A stretch of DNA of 40,853 bases from Aureimonas ureilytica DSM 18598 = NBRC 106430. GTDB lineage: Bacteria; Pseudomonadota; Alphaproteobacteria; Rhizobiales; Rhizobiaceae. Below, piece by piece: positions 34,375 to 40,853 of this stretch; within the stretch, counting starts at the first letter, position 1; the number at the start of each line of letters is the position of its first letter. The position numbers were made by a program, and so were the translations under genes. The stretch spans positions 50,065-90,917 of the forward strand of contig NZ_ARQE01000008.1 in the NCBI RefSeq assembly GCF_000382705.1, read 5' to 3'. The notes under the pieces are model-generated. The model was not told the origin of the DNA. It made no database searches and saw only the letters and a program-made list of their open reading frames with translations.

Positions 34375-36459
34375 ATGCGTCTAACGATCAAACTGAAGCT
34401 TGCAACGGCCTTTGCGGGTGTTCTCGGTGTGATGGCGGGGGCGGGGTATTACGCGGTACACGGACTGCATTCATCCAACGAGAACATGCAGGCTTTCGTC
34501 ACGCGACCCTATAACCAGACCAAACGTGTTGCGGATGCCGCGCGCGGTCTGCAAAATCTCGGGCGCAACATCAATCGGATGCTCGCATCCAGCGACGACG
34601 CGGAAATGGCCGAGATCCGCAAGGCCGTGGATAAGGCCATCGCCGACGAACTGGAGGTCATGAAGGCTTACCGCGCCGGGTTGGCGCCGGATATGGCGGG
34701 CCCCCTGGCGAACACCGACGAGATCATTGGCGCCGTCGCTGCCTGGAAGGCCATGGCCGAGCGGACGATGGATCTTGCCCAGAAGAACTCCAAGACGCGC
34801 GCCAACGAGATCTACGCGAAGACGGCCGCGCCCCTGGTGGACGAGTTGACCGCCGATTTCGCGAAGACGCGCGAGGAGATCCGGAAATATCCTGATCTTG
34901 AGGGGCTGCGCGATGCGGCCGCTACGGCGCGCTTGGCCTTGCCGCAGACGATGTATCGTCTCATGGCTTCGACCAGCGAAACGGAGGAGGAGCGTGCGGT
35001 TCAGGCGCACGCCATGTTCCTCGACCGGTTCCAGGCCTTGGACAAGGCCATGGCCGCCTATGTCGCCGCTGCGGCCGGCACGCAGCTGGAACAGGCAGTC
35101 GCCGAGCAGGCTCAGGACTGGTCCGAACTCAAGCCGCTGATCGAACGGATCGGGGTGCTCGGTGCCGACAACTCGAGCCAGAAGGCCAACAAGGCCTATG
35201 CCGCGGATGGTCGTCCGCTTCTCCTCGGCACGATCGAAAAGCTGGACAGCCTGATCGCGGCCGAGACCAGGGTGGCCGAAGGGCTCGCGTCCAGCACGCA
35301 GAACGAATACTACTCGACGCGTGACACGATGATCGCGATGATCGCGCTTGCGCTTCTGATCGGGGCGGGCGCCGCGATCTGGCTGACCCTGTCCCTCACC
35401 AGGGGTCTGAACCTTGCCATGTTCCACACGAGGAAGATCGGCGGCGGCGACATTTCCGAGCCGATCGAATTGAAGCGGAACGACGAGATCGGCGATCTCC
35501 TGGCGACGATCTCGCAGATGCGCGAGAAGCTCAACGACACCATCGTCTCGATCCGCGCCTCGTCCGAGCAGGTGGCCTCGGGCTCGGCGCAGTCGGCCGC
35601 GACCGCCGAGCAGCTCTCCTCCGGTTCGACCGAGCAGGCGGCGGCCTCAGAGGAAGCCTCCGCCGCGATCGAGCAGATGGCCGCCAATGTGCGCCAGAAC
35701 GCCGACAATGCCGGCACGACCGAGAAGATCGCGATCCAGGCGTCCGAGAACGCCCGGCGCAGCGGCGAGGCGGTCAGCGCCTCCGTGCAGGCCATGCGCA
35801 CCATCGCCGAGAAGATCTCGGTGGTGCAGGAAATCGCGCGCCAGACCGATCTTCTGGCGCTCAACGCCGCGATCGAAGCCGCCCGTGCCGGCCAGCATGG
35901 CAAGGGCTTCGCGGTCGTGGCCTCCGAAGTGCGCAAGCTCGCCGAACGCAGCCAAGAGGCCGCGCAGGAAATCGGCCAGCTCTCGACCCAGACGCTTCTG
36001 ACCTCGGAAGAAGCCGGGCAGATGCTGGACGCGCTCGTGCCCGATATCCGGAAGACGGCGGAACTCGTGTCGGAAATCTCGGCCGCCTGCCGCGAGCAGT
36101 CGATCGGCATCGAGCAGATCAACCAGGCGATCACCCAGCTCGATCAGGTCACGCAGGCGAACGCCGGCGCCGCCAATGAAATGGCCGCGACCTCCGCGCA
36201 ATTGTCGGAACAGGCGAGCCGCCTTCAGACCGACACGGGCTACTTCAAGCTCGCCGCCGATGCCCGGGCGAAGCCAGTCACGACGGCCGCGCGTCAGGAA
36301 AGCATCAAAGTGTTGCGCGAGCGCGTGCAGGCTTTTGGCGAGGCGCATGGCGGAAAGCGCAAGGCCCCCGTCCAGAAGGCGCCGAGCCACGCCGATCGGG
36401 ACGAGGGCTTCGAGATGGACATGGGGTCGGATGCAGGCTTCGAGCGCCTGAGCGCCTGA
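34375..36459 (+). CDS. Methyl-accepting chemotaxis protein
   Basis: A 694-residue transmembrane chemoreceptor. TM1 lies at about 9-30 and TM2 at about 318-340, framing a helical periplasmic domain of about 285 residues. HAMP ([20 protein letters not shown] and onward) leads into a hairpin with the tip segment [20 protein letters not shown], then [20 protein letters not shown]. Domain plan and sequence parallel the MCP at 19329-21614, but it lacks that protein's two 28-residue arm insertions. The tail shares GFEMDMG and GFERLSA. ATG 34375 ([13 protein letters not shown]) is chosen by alignment; an in-frame ATG at 34297 adds a Ser-rich stretch. No ribosome site is strong. Ligand unknown. Confidence 0.93.
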   Translation: MRLTIKLKLATAFAGVLGVMAGAGYYAVHGLHSSNENMQAFVTRPYNQTKRVADAARGLQNLGRNINRMLASSDDAEMAEIRKAVDKAIADELEVMKAYRAGLAPDMAGPLANTDEIIGAVAAWKAMAERTMDLAQKNSKTRANEIYAKTAAPLVDELTADFAKTREEIRKYPDLEGLRDAAATARLALPQTMYRLMASTSETEEERAVQAHAMFLDRFQALDKAMAAYVAAAAGTQLEQAVAEQAQDWSELKPLIERIGVLGADNSSQKANKAYAADGRPLLLGTIEKLDSLIAAETRVAEGLASSTQNEYYSTRDTMIAMIALALLIGAGAAIWLTLSLTRGLNLAMFHTRKIGGGDISEPIELKRNDEIGDLLATISQMREKLNDTIVSIRASSEQVASGSAQSAATAEQLSSGSTEQAAASEEASAAIEQMAANVRQNADNAGTTEKIAIQASENARRSGEAVSASVQAMRTIAEKISVVQEIARQTDLLALNAAIEAARAGQHGKGFAVVASEVRKLAERSQEAAQEIGQLSTQTLLTSEEAGQMLDALVPDIRKTAELVSEISAACREQSIGIEQINQAITQLDQVTQANAGAANEMAATSAQLSEQASRLQTDTGYFKLAADARAKPVTTAARQESIKVLRERVQAFGEAHGGKRKAPVQKAPSHADRDEGFEMDMGSDAGFERLSA

Positions 36460-36480
36460 GGCTCCTCCATCCGTTCGCTT

Positions 36481-36513
36481 GGAAGGCTCCCGGTGTCGTG
36501 CCGGGGGCCTTCC
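36481..36513 (+). terminator. Terminator hairpin after the second MCP gene
   Basis: GGAAGGCTCCCGG (36481-36493) pairs with CCGGGGGCCTTCC (36501-36513) with one mismatch and a TGTCGTG-type loop, 21 bp after the stop codon. Only a short T-rich tail follows. Beyond it, 36514-36656 shows no gene. Confidence 0.7.
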
Positions 36514-36656
36514 TGTCATGGAGGAGGTCGCGGCGGGCGTCCGGTCAGAGAAAGGCGACCACCGCGCAACAGGCGAGGGCCATCGAGAGCGATTCCGGCG
36601 CGAGGCCGAGCCTCCATCCGTGAGGCCGGTGAAAGCGCCCTCCCGGCACTCAGGAC

Positions 36657-37178
36657 CTAGCGGCTGAAGCGGCCGAAGGCGCCGCGCGAGAAGCAGAGCG
36701 GGTCGCCCTCGCGATGGGCGGCTCGCAGGACGCGACCGAGCACGATCGTGTGGTCGCCCGCGTCGTGCAGCGAGGCGGTGGCGCATTCGAAGCGCGCGAG
36801 CGTGCCGGAGATCACCGGCACGCCTTCCGCGTTGGCCTGCCAGTCCAGCCCCTCGAAGCCGAGGCCGCCGCGCGTGAAGCGGGCGCTCAAGCCGTCCTCT
36901 TCCAAGCCCAGGACATGAACCGCGAAATGCGCGGCGCCGGTGAAGACACCGTGTCGGCCGGAGCTTTTGGCCGGCGACCAGAGGACGAGCGGCGGGTCGA
37001 GCGAGACCGAGGCGAAGCTGTTCACGGTCATGCCGATCGGGCCGGCATCGGTCAGCGCAGTGACAACGGTGACGCCCGTCGTGAAGGCGCCGAGGGCGCT
37101 TCGAAGCGCGCGCGTGTTGCCCGCATCCGGCACGAAACGGTGCTCGGGCATGGGGCGGATGGGCTGCATGATGGTCAT
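36657..37178 (-). CDS. smoA: FMN reductase SmoA, partner of the sulfoquinovose monooxygenase
   Basis: A 173-residue flavin reductase of the HpaC/RutF-like family (flavin reductase-like domain). ALGAFTTGVTVVTALTDAG, then IGMTVNSFASVSLDPPLVLW and the AHFAVHVL segment form the FMN site; the His in HDAGDHTIVLGRV is typical. It should reduce FMN with NAD(P)H and hand FMNH2 to the neighbouring SsuD-like monooxygenase. ATG 37178 has AGGAGGT 9 bases upstream and overlaps the smoB stop (TGATG), showing coupling. The gene order smoA-smoB-smoC, then divergent smoD and smoE, matches the Agrobacterium sulfo-SMO cluster. Confidence 0.88.
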   Translation of the reverse strand: MTIMQPIRPMPEHRFVPDAGNTRALRSALGAFTTGVTVVTALTDAGPIGMTVNSFASVSLDPPLVLWSPAKSSGRHGVFTGAAHFAVHVLGLEEDGLSARFTRGGLGFEGLDWQANAEGVPVISGTLARFECATASLHDAGDHTIVLGRVLRAAHREGDPLCFSRGAFGRFSR

Positions 37179-38071
37179 CACGGAACCTCCTGACCTTTCG
37201 CCGCCGTGTAGAGTTCGAACCAGGCCTGCCGGTCGATCTCGACCCGAAGCGCATCCGAAATCGCGGCGATGCGCGAAAGGGCGTTGGTGCCGAGCACGGG
37301 AAGGATCTTGGCGGGGTGCGCCAGGAGCCAGGCGATCGCGACGGCACCCTCGTCCACCCCTTGCGCCCGCGCGATTTCGGTGAGCTTCGCCTTCAGCGGC
37401 GTCGCCTCGCCCCCGAAGAGCCGCCCGCCGCCGAGCGGCGACCAGGCCATCGGGTGGATGCGCCGCTCCATGAGGCTGGCGAGGTCGCCATTGGTGAAGG
37501 CGTCCGTTTCGAGGAGGCTCAGCTCGATCTGGTTGGTGACGAGCGGGCTCGCCATCGCCGACTGGAGGAGCGAGAGGTCGTGGGGCCTGAAGTTCGAGAC
37601 GCCGACGGCGCGCACCTTGCCCGACGCCACCAGCTCGTCCAGCACCGCGCCCGTCTCGGCCGGGTCGATCATCGGATCGGGGCGGTGGATCAGGAGGAGG
37701 TCGATGCGCTCCAGCCCCATGTCGCGCAGCGAGGTCTCGACCGAGGTCGTGATATGGGCGCGGCCGGTGTCGTAGTGCTTCACCCGCGCGCCGGCATGGC
37801 GGCCCATCGGGGCGACGATGCCGCATTTGGTGACGATCTCGATCCGGTCGCGAAGCGAGGGCGCGGCCTTCAGCGCCGCGCCGAAGATCGCCTCGCCCGT
37901 GTAGCCGCCGTAGATGTCGGCATGGTCCATCGTGGTAATGCCCTGCTCGAGGCAGGCCTCCACCTTGCGCTGGACGTGAGCCGGCGAGGTGTCGGCGTCG
38001 TCGCCGAGCCGCCACAGGCCGTAGACGAGGCGGCTGACGGTGAGATCGTTTCCAAGCTTGACGCGGTCCAT
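37178..38071 (-). CDS. smoB: Aldo/keto reductase SmoB (6-oxo-glucose reductase)
   Basis: A 297-residue AKR with a TIM-barrel fold. The catalytic tetrad is visible as Asp in TTMDHADIYGGYTGE, Tyr in DIYGG, Lys in VTKCGIVAP and His in LLLIHRPDP. AVGVSNFRPHDL and TNQIELSLLE follow, and AWSPLGGGRLFGG leads to the NADPH-binding end (LPVLGTNALSRI). In the sulfo-SMO pathway SmoB reduces 6-oxo-glucose, released by SmoC, to glucose. That role is inferred from position between smoA and smoC, with start/stop overlaps (TGATG) at both ends. The enzyme alone resembles YdhF-type AKRs. Confidence 0.87.
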   Translation of the reverse strand: MDRVKLGNDLTVSRLVYGLWRLGDDADTSPAHVQRKVEACLEQGITTMDHADIYGGYTGEAIFGAALKAAPSLRDRIEIVTKCGIVAPMGRHAGARVKHYDTGRAHITTSVETSLRDMGLERIDLLLIHRPDPMIDPAETGAVLDELVASGKVRAVGVSNFRPHDLSLLQSAMASPLVTNQIELSLLETDAFTNGDLASLMERRIHPMAWSPLGGGRLFGGEATPLKAKLTEIARAQGVDEGAVAIAWLLAHPAKILPVLGTNALSRIAAISDALRVEIDRQAWFELYTAAKGQEVP

Positions 38072-39228
38072 CAGCGGCGCTCCCCCAGGCCCAAAGGCGT
38101 GTTCGGTGTGGTGTCGGGCACGCGGCCGCGCGCATGCGGCAGCGAGCAGGTCTTCATCTGAGGCAGCACCTTGGTGCCGAAATGCTCGGCCTCGGCGAGA
38201 TGCGGATAGCCGGACAGGATGAAGGCGCGGATGCCCATGCGGCGGTAGTCTTCCAGCGCCGAGAGCACCTGATCGGTGGAGCCGACCAGCGCCGCGCCGC
38301 AGCCCGAGCGCGCCCGGCCGACGCCGGTCCAGAGGTTGGGCTCGATATAGCCGAACTGGTCGGCGAGCTCGCGCGCCCGCGCCTGATGCGCGACGCCGAG
38401 CGAGATGCTGTCATGGGCTCTGGAGCGGATCAGCTGGCCGTATTCGTCGTCGAGCCTGGAGACGAGGTGCTCGGCGTATTCGCGCGCCTCCCGCTCGGTG
38501 TCGCGCACGATGACGTGGACGCGCAAGCCGTAGTCGAGCGTGCGCCCGTGCGCCTCGGCCCGCGCATGGACCGCCTTCATCCGCTCGGCCAGCTGCTCGC
38601 GGGTTTCCGGCCACATCAGATAGACGTCGCACTGCGCGCCGCAGAGTTCCAGCGCGTCCGGCGAATAGCCGCCGAAATAGAGGAGCGGGCCGCCGTTCTG
38701 CTGGTAGGGGCGGGCGGGCTCGGTGGAGACGCCCTTGAAGTTGTAGACCTCACCCTCGAAATCGATCGTCTCGCGCGTCCAGGCCTGGCGCAGGATCTCG
38801 ACGACCTCGTGGGAGCGCCGGTAGCGGAAGGCGCTGTCGGCGCGCTCGCCGGGAAAGTCGGAGCTGATGACGTTGAGCGTCAGGCGGCCCTTCAGCATGT
38901 GGTCGAGCGTCGCGACGGTGCGCGCCAGCATGATCGGCTGCATCTCGCCGCAGCGGATTGCGGCGAGGAAGTTCATCCGGCTGGTGATGGGCGCGCAGCC
39001 CGCCACGAAGGACAAGGTGTCCTGGCCCACCTGATAGGAGGAGGGGCAGAGAATGTTGCGAAAGCCCAGACGCTCGGCGGTGAGCGCGATGTCGGAACAG
39101 TGCTCCCAGCTCGAGCGGAGCGCGCCGTCGGGCACGCCGAGATAGGCGTAGTCGTCGGAGCAGAGGGCCGAGAACCAGGACACCTCGACCTCGGCGAGAT
39201 CGGCCGACGTGATCGGGACGACACTCAT
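38071..39228 (-). CDS. smoC: Sulfoquinovose monooxygenase SmoC (SsuD-like, FMNH2-dependent)
   Basis: A 385-residue bacterial luciferase-like monooxygenase of the alkanesulfonate monooxygenase group. [40 protein letters not shown], the [17 protein letters not shown] loop, [33 protein letters not shown] and [20 protein letters not shown] all align with SsuD, as does [16 protein letters not shown]. Predicted reaction: sulfoquinovose + O2 + FMNH2 to 6-oxo-glucose + sulfite. Specificity for sulfoquinovose over linear alkanesulfonates is inferred from gene order. It is the promoter-proximal gene of smoCBA, 99 bp from divergent smoD, and its stop overlaps smoB. Confidence 0.87.
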   Translation of the reverse strand: MSVVPITSADLAEVEVSWFSALCSDDYAYLGVPDGALRSSWEHCSDIALTAERLGFRNILCPSSYQVGQDTLSFVAGCAPITSRMNFLAAIRCGEMQPIMLARTVATLDHMLKGRLTLNVISSDFPGERADSAFRYRRSHEVVEILRQAWTRETIDFEGEVYNFKGVSTEPARPYQQNGGPLLYFGGYSPDALELCGAQCDVYLMWPETREQLAERMKAVHARAEAHGRTLDYGLRVHVIVRDTEREAREYAEHLVSRLDDEYGQLIRSRAHDSISLGVAHQARARELADQFGYIEPNLWTGVGRARSGCGAALVGSTDQVLSALEDYRRMGIRAFILSGYPHLAEAEHFGTKVLPQMKTCSLPHARGRVPDTTPNTPLGLGERR

Positions 39229-39285
39229 GCTTTTCCTCCTCCGAGCATGAAACCGGCTCTGGAGCTAACACCCGCCCTGGTGTAA

Positions 39286-39304
39286 ATCAATGGTGTATCA
39301 ATTT
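39286..39304. promoter_or_regulatory. Candidate SmoD operator, copy 1 (smoC-smoD gap)
   Basis: ATCAATGGTGTATCAATTT lies in the 99-bp divergent gap. The identical 19 bp occurs inverted at 40055-40073 upstream of smoE. Just to the left, TGGTGTA is repeated (39278-39284) and ACACC/GGTGT forms an inverted repeat. The element is A/T-rich in GC-rich DNA. Confidence 0.75.
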
Positions 39305-39327
39305 GCGTCCGCGAAGGGAGGGCCGTC

Positions 39328-40032
39328 ATGAGGCAGGTGCGGGGGAGCCTTCCCGTCTATCTCCAGCTCACCGAGACGCTGGTGCGCGACATCGCAGCCG
39401 GGCGGCTGGTGGACGGGGAGAAGCTGGCCCCCGAGCGCGACATGGCGGTGGAGATGGGCACGTCCATCGGCACGCTGCGCAAGGCGCTGGCCGAATTGCA
39501 GAACCGGGGCCTTCTGGAGCGCATCCAGGGCTCGGGCAATTACATCCGCGCGGCGAGCGATCCCAAGAGCCTTTATGCCATGTTCCGGCTGGAGCGGATC
39601 GCGGGCGGCGGCTTGCCGACGGCGGACGTGCTGGAGGTCGCGCGCTGCGAGAAGCCCGAAGAGATCGCCGCGCTTGGGCCCTCGCCGGTGGGGCATCGCA
39701 TCCGTCGGCTGCGCCGCCTGTCCGGCGAGGTCGCGGCGGTCGAGGAAATCTGGCTGGACGGGCGCTTCGCCGATGTCATCACGCGTGAAGACCTCTCCGA
39801 ATCGCTCTACCTCTTCTATCGCACCCGCCTCGGGCTCTTCATCGAGAAGGCCGAGGACCAGATCGATCTGGGTATCGTACCCGCGTGGAAACCCGAGGCC
39901 TTCGCGCCCGCCGTCGGCGCGCCGATCTGCCACATCTTTCGCAAGAGCTGGACGGCGGAAGGCGAACTCGCGGAGGTTTCGCGCACCTGGTACGACCATC
40001 GCGTCGCCCGTTACGTCTCGCGCATCCGCTGA
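39328..40032 (+). CDS. smoD: GntR-family (HutC-type) regulator SmoD
   Basis: A 234-residue transcription factor. The N-terminal winged helix is seen in LPVYLQLTETLVRDIAAGRL, EKLAPERDMAVEMGTSIGTL and RKALAELQNRGLLERIQGSG. The rest is a UTRA ligand-binding domain: GHRIRRLRRLSGEVAAVEEI contacts the effector, and CHIFRKSWTAEGELAEVSRT forms the closing strands. ATG 39328 follows GGGAGGG. It is divergent from smoC and upstream of smoE, with a shared 19-bp element on both sides, so it probably represses smoCBA, itself and the transporter until a sulfoquinovose-type ligand binds. The ligand is inferred. Confidence 0.88.
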   Translation: MRQVRGSLPVYLQLTETLVRDIAAGRLVDGEKLAPERDMAVEMGTSIGTLRKALAELQNRGLLERIQGSGNYIRAASDPKSLYAMFRLERIAGGGLPTADVLEVARCEKPEEIAALGPSPVGHRIRRLRRLSGEVAAVEEIWLDGRFADVITREDLSESLYLFYRTRLGLFIEKAEDQIDLGIVPAWKPEAFAPAVGAPICHIFRKSWTAEGELAEVSRTWYDHRVARYVSRIR

Positions 40033-40054
40033 CGTCCTGCCATACTGCATTGCA

Positions 40055-40073
40055 AAATTGATACACCATTGAT
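40055..40073. promoter_or_regulatory. Candidate SmoD operator, copy 2 (smoD-smoE gap)
   Basis: AAATTGATACACCATTGAT is the exact reverse complement of the 19-bp element at 39286-39304. It lies 23 bp after the smoD stop and 74 bp before the smoE start, suggesting that smoE has its own SmoD-controlled promoter. Confidence 0.75.
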
Positions 40074-40146
40074 CTAATTTTGTGTCTCGGGCAAGGTGCG
40101 AGACGGGAGAGACGGTTCCGCGGAGCCGACGGGAGGAAGCGAAAGC

Positions 40147-40853
40147 ATGGCATCGGTCAGCCTGCGCAAGCTCGACAAGAGCTATGGTGCCGTCCAGATC
40201 GTGAAGGGCATCGATCTCGAGATCGCCGATGGCGAACTCGTGGTTCTCGTCGGCCCGTCCGGTTGCGGCAAGTCCACGACGCTGCGCATGGTGGCGGGGC
40301 TCGAAAGCGTGACGGACGGAGAAATCCGCATCGGCACCAAAGTCGTCAACGCCCTGCCGCCGCGCGAGCGCGACATCGCCATGGTGTTTCAGGACTACGC
40401 GCTCTACCCGCACAAGACGGTCGCCGAGAACATGGGCTTCAGCCTGAAGGTGCGCGGCGTCGGGGCGGCGGACGCCCAGAAGCGCGTTCAGGACGCGGCG
40501 CAGATGCTCGGCATCGCCCATCTTCTCGACCGCCGTCCGGGCCAGCTGTCGGGCGGCCAGCGCCAGCGCGTCGCCATGGGCCGGGCCATCGTGCGGCGAC
40601 CGCAGGTCTTCCTGTTCGACGAACCTTTGTCCAATCTCGACGCCAAGCTGCGCGGCGAGGTGCGCACCGAGATCAAGCGCCTGCATCAGACGCTCGGCAC
40701 CACGATCCTCTATGTCACGCATGATCAGGTCGAGGCGATGACCTTGGCCGACCGGATCGTGATCCTGCGCGGCGGCGATATCGAGCAGGTCGGCACGCCC
40801 GACGAGGTCTATAACCGCCCGGCCAGCACCTTTGTCGGCGGCTTCATCGGCTC
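40147..40853 (+). CDS. smoE: ABC transporter ATPase SmoE (MalK/UgpC type), cut by window edge
   Basis: The first 235 residues of a CUT1-class sugar-importer ATPase. Walker A is [13 protein letters not shown] (about 36-48), the Q-loop [17 protein letters not shown], the signature [17 protein letters not shown], Walker [17 protein letters not shown] and the switch His in [16 protein letters not shown]. The C-terminal TOBE-like regulatory domain would follow beyond 40853. ATG 40147 has GGGAGGA about 10 bases upstream. In the Agrobacterium cluster the ATPase is followed by a binding protein for sulfoquinovosyl glycerol, two permeases and a sulfoquinovosidase; those genes are expected just outside the window. 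Confidence 0.9.
   Translation, partial: MASVSLRKLDKSYGAVQIVKGIDLEIADGELVVLVGPSGCGKSTTLRMVAGLESVTDGEIRIGTKVVNALPPRERDIAMVFQDYALYPHKTVAENMGFSLKVRGVGAADAQKRVQDAAQMLGIAHLLDRRPGQLSGGQRQRVAMGRAIVRRPQVFLFDEPLSNLDAKLRGEVRTEIKRLHQTLGTTILYVTHDQVEAMTLADRIVILRGGDIEQVGTPDEVYNRPASTFVGGFIG

Overview
High-GC alphaproteobacterial DNA, most likely from the order Hyphomicrobiales (Rhizobiales). The evidence is a complete repABC replication and partition module with rhizobial-type sites, SDR, ABC and TRAP sugar-catabolism operons of rhizobial style, and a sulfoquinovose monooxygenase (smo) cluster in the same gene order that I recall from Agrobacterium. The repABC module shows that the window belongs to a secondary replicon (plasmid or chromid) with a large catabolic load. 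Genus cannot be settled from this sequence alone.

Layout. (1) 1-2035: 5' part of a glutaryl-CoA dehydrogenase gene (minus strand) and a divergent zinc-free MDR oxidoreductase. (2) 2060-9660, minus strand: a pentitol operon. An AraC-type regulator is followed by an ABC sugar transporter (binding protein, double ATPase, permease), ribitol 2-dehydrogenase, FGGY D-ribulokinase and an L-xylulose-reductase-like SDR. (3) 9661-10376: no intact gene, but a decayed IS3-family transposase. (4) 10377-16425, minus strand: a YiaK-type 2-oxoacid reductase, a FadR-type GntR regulator, a DctPQM TRAP transporter and an L-idonate 5-dehydrogenase, probably for a sugar acid. (5) 16953-21614: an HSL-type esterase, a CorA transporter and a methyl-accepting chemotaxis protein (MCP). 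(6) 22043-23396: a radical-SAM protein of the spore-photoproduct-lyase-like family and a DUF2934 protein. (7) 23568-29380: an RpiB-type isomerase and a SorC-type regulator (minus) divergent from transketolase, a TIM homologue of EryH type and class II aldolase (plus). (8) 29582-33864: parS, repA, repB, antisense ctRNA, repC and the presumed oriV. (9) 33990-36459: a small disordered protein and a second MCP. (10) 36657 to the end: smoA-smoB-smoC (minus) divergent from smoD and smoE (plus, cut by the window edge).

How it fits together. Regions 2 and 7 can form one route: ribitol is imported, oxidised to D-ribulose and phosphorylated to D-ribulose 5-phosphate. RpiB-type isomerase, transketolase, triose/tetrulose-phosphate isomerase and aldolase then lead to glycolytic intermediates. 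The two isomerases look more like the tetrulose-phosphate isomerases EryH and EryI of Brucella erythritol catabolism than housekeeping TpiA and RpiB, so a C4-sugar role is possible. Region 10 is predicted to desulfonate sulfoquinovose to sulfite and 6-oxo-glucose and reduce the latter to glucose.

Regulatory signals visible by eye include a 19-bp element on both sides of smoD, a 14-bp palindrome between the SorC regulator and tkt, a FadR-like operator upstream of the GntR gene, hairpins just after both transporter binding-protein genes, and the full repABC control set (RepA operators, two parS sites, ctRNA, leader hairpin). No tRNA, rRNA or CRISPR array was recognised.
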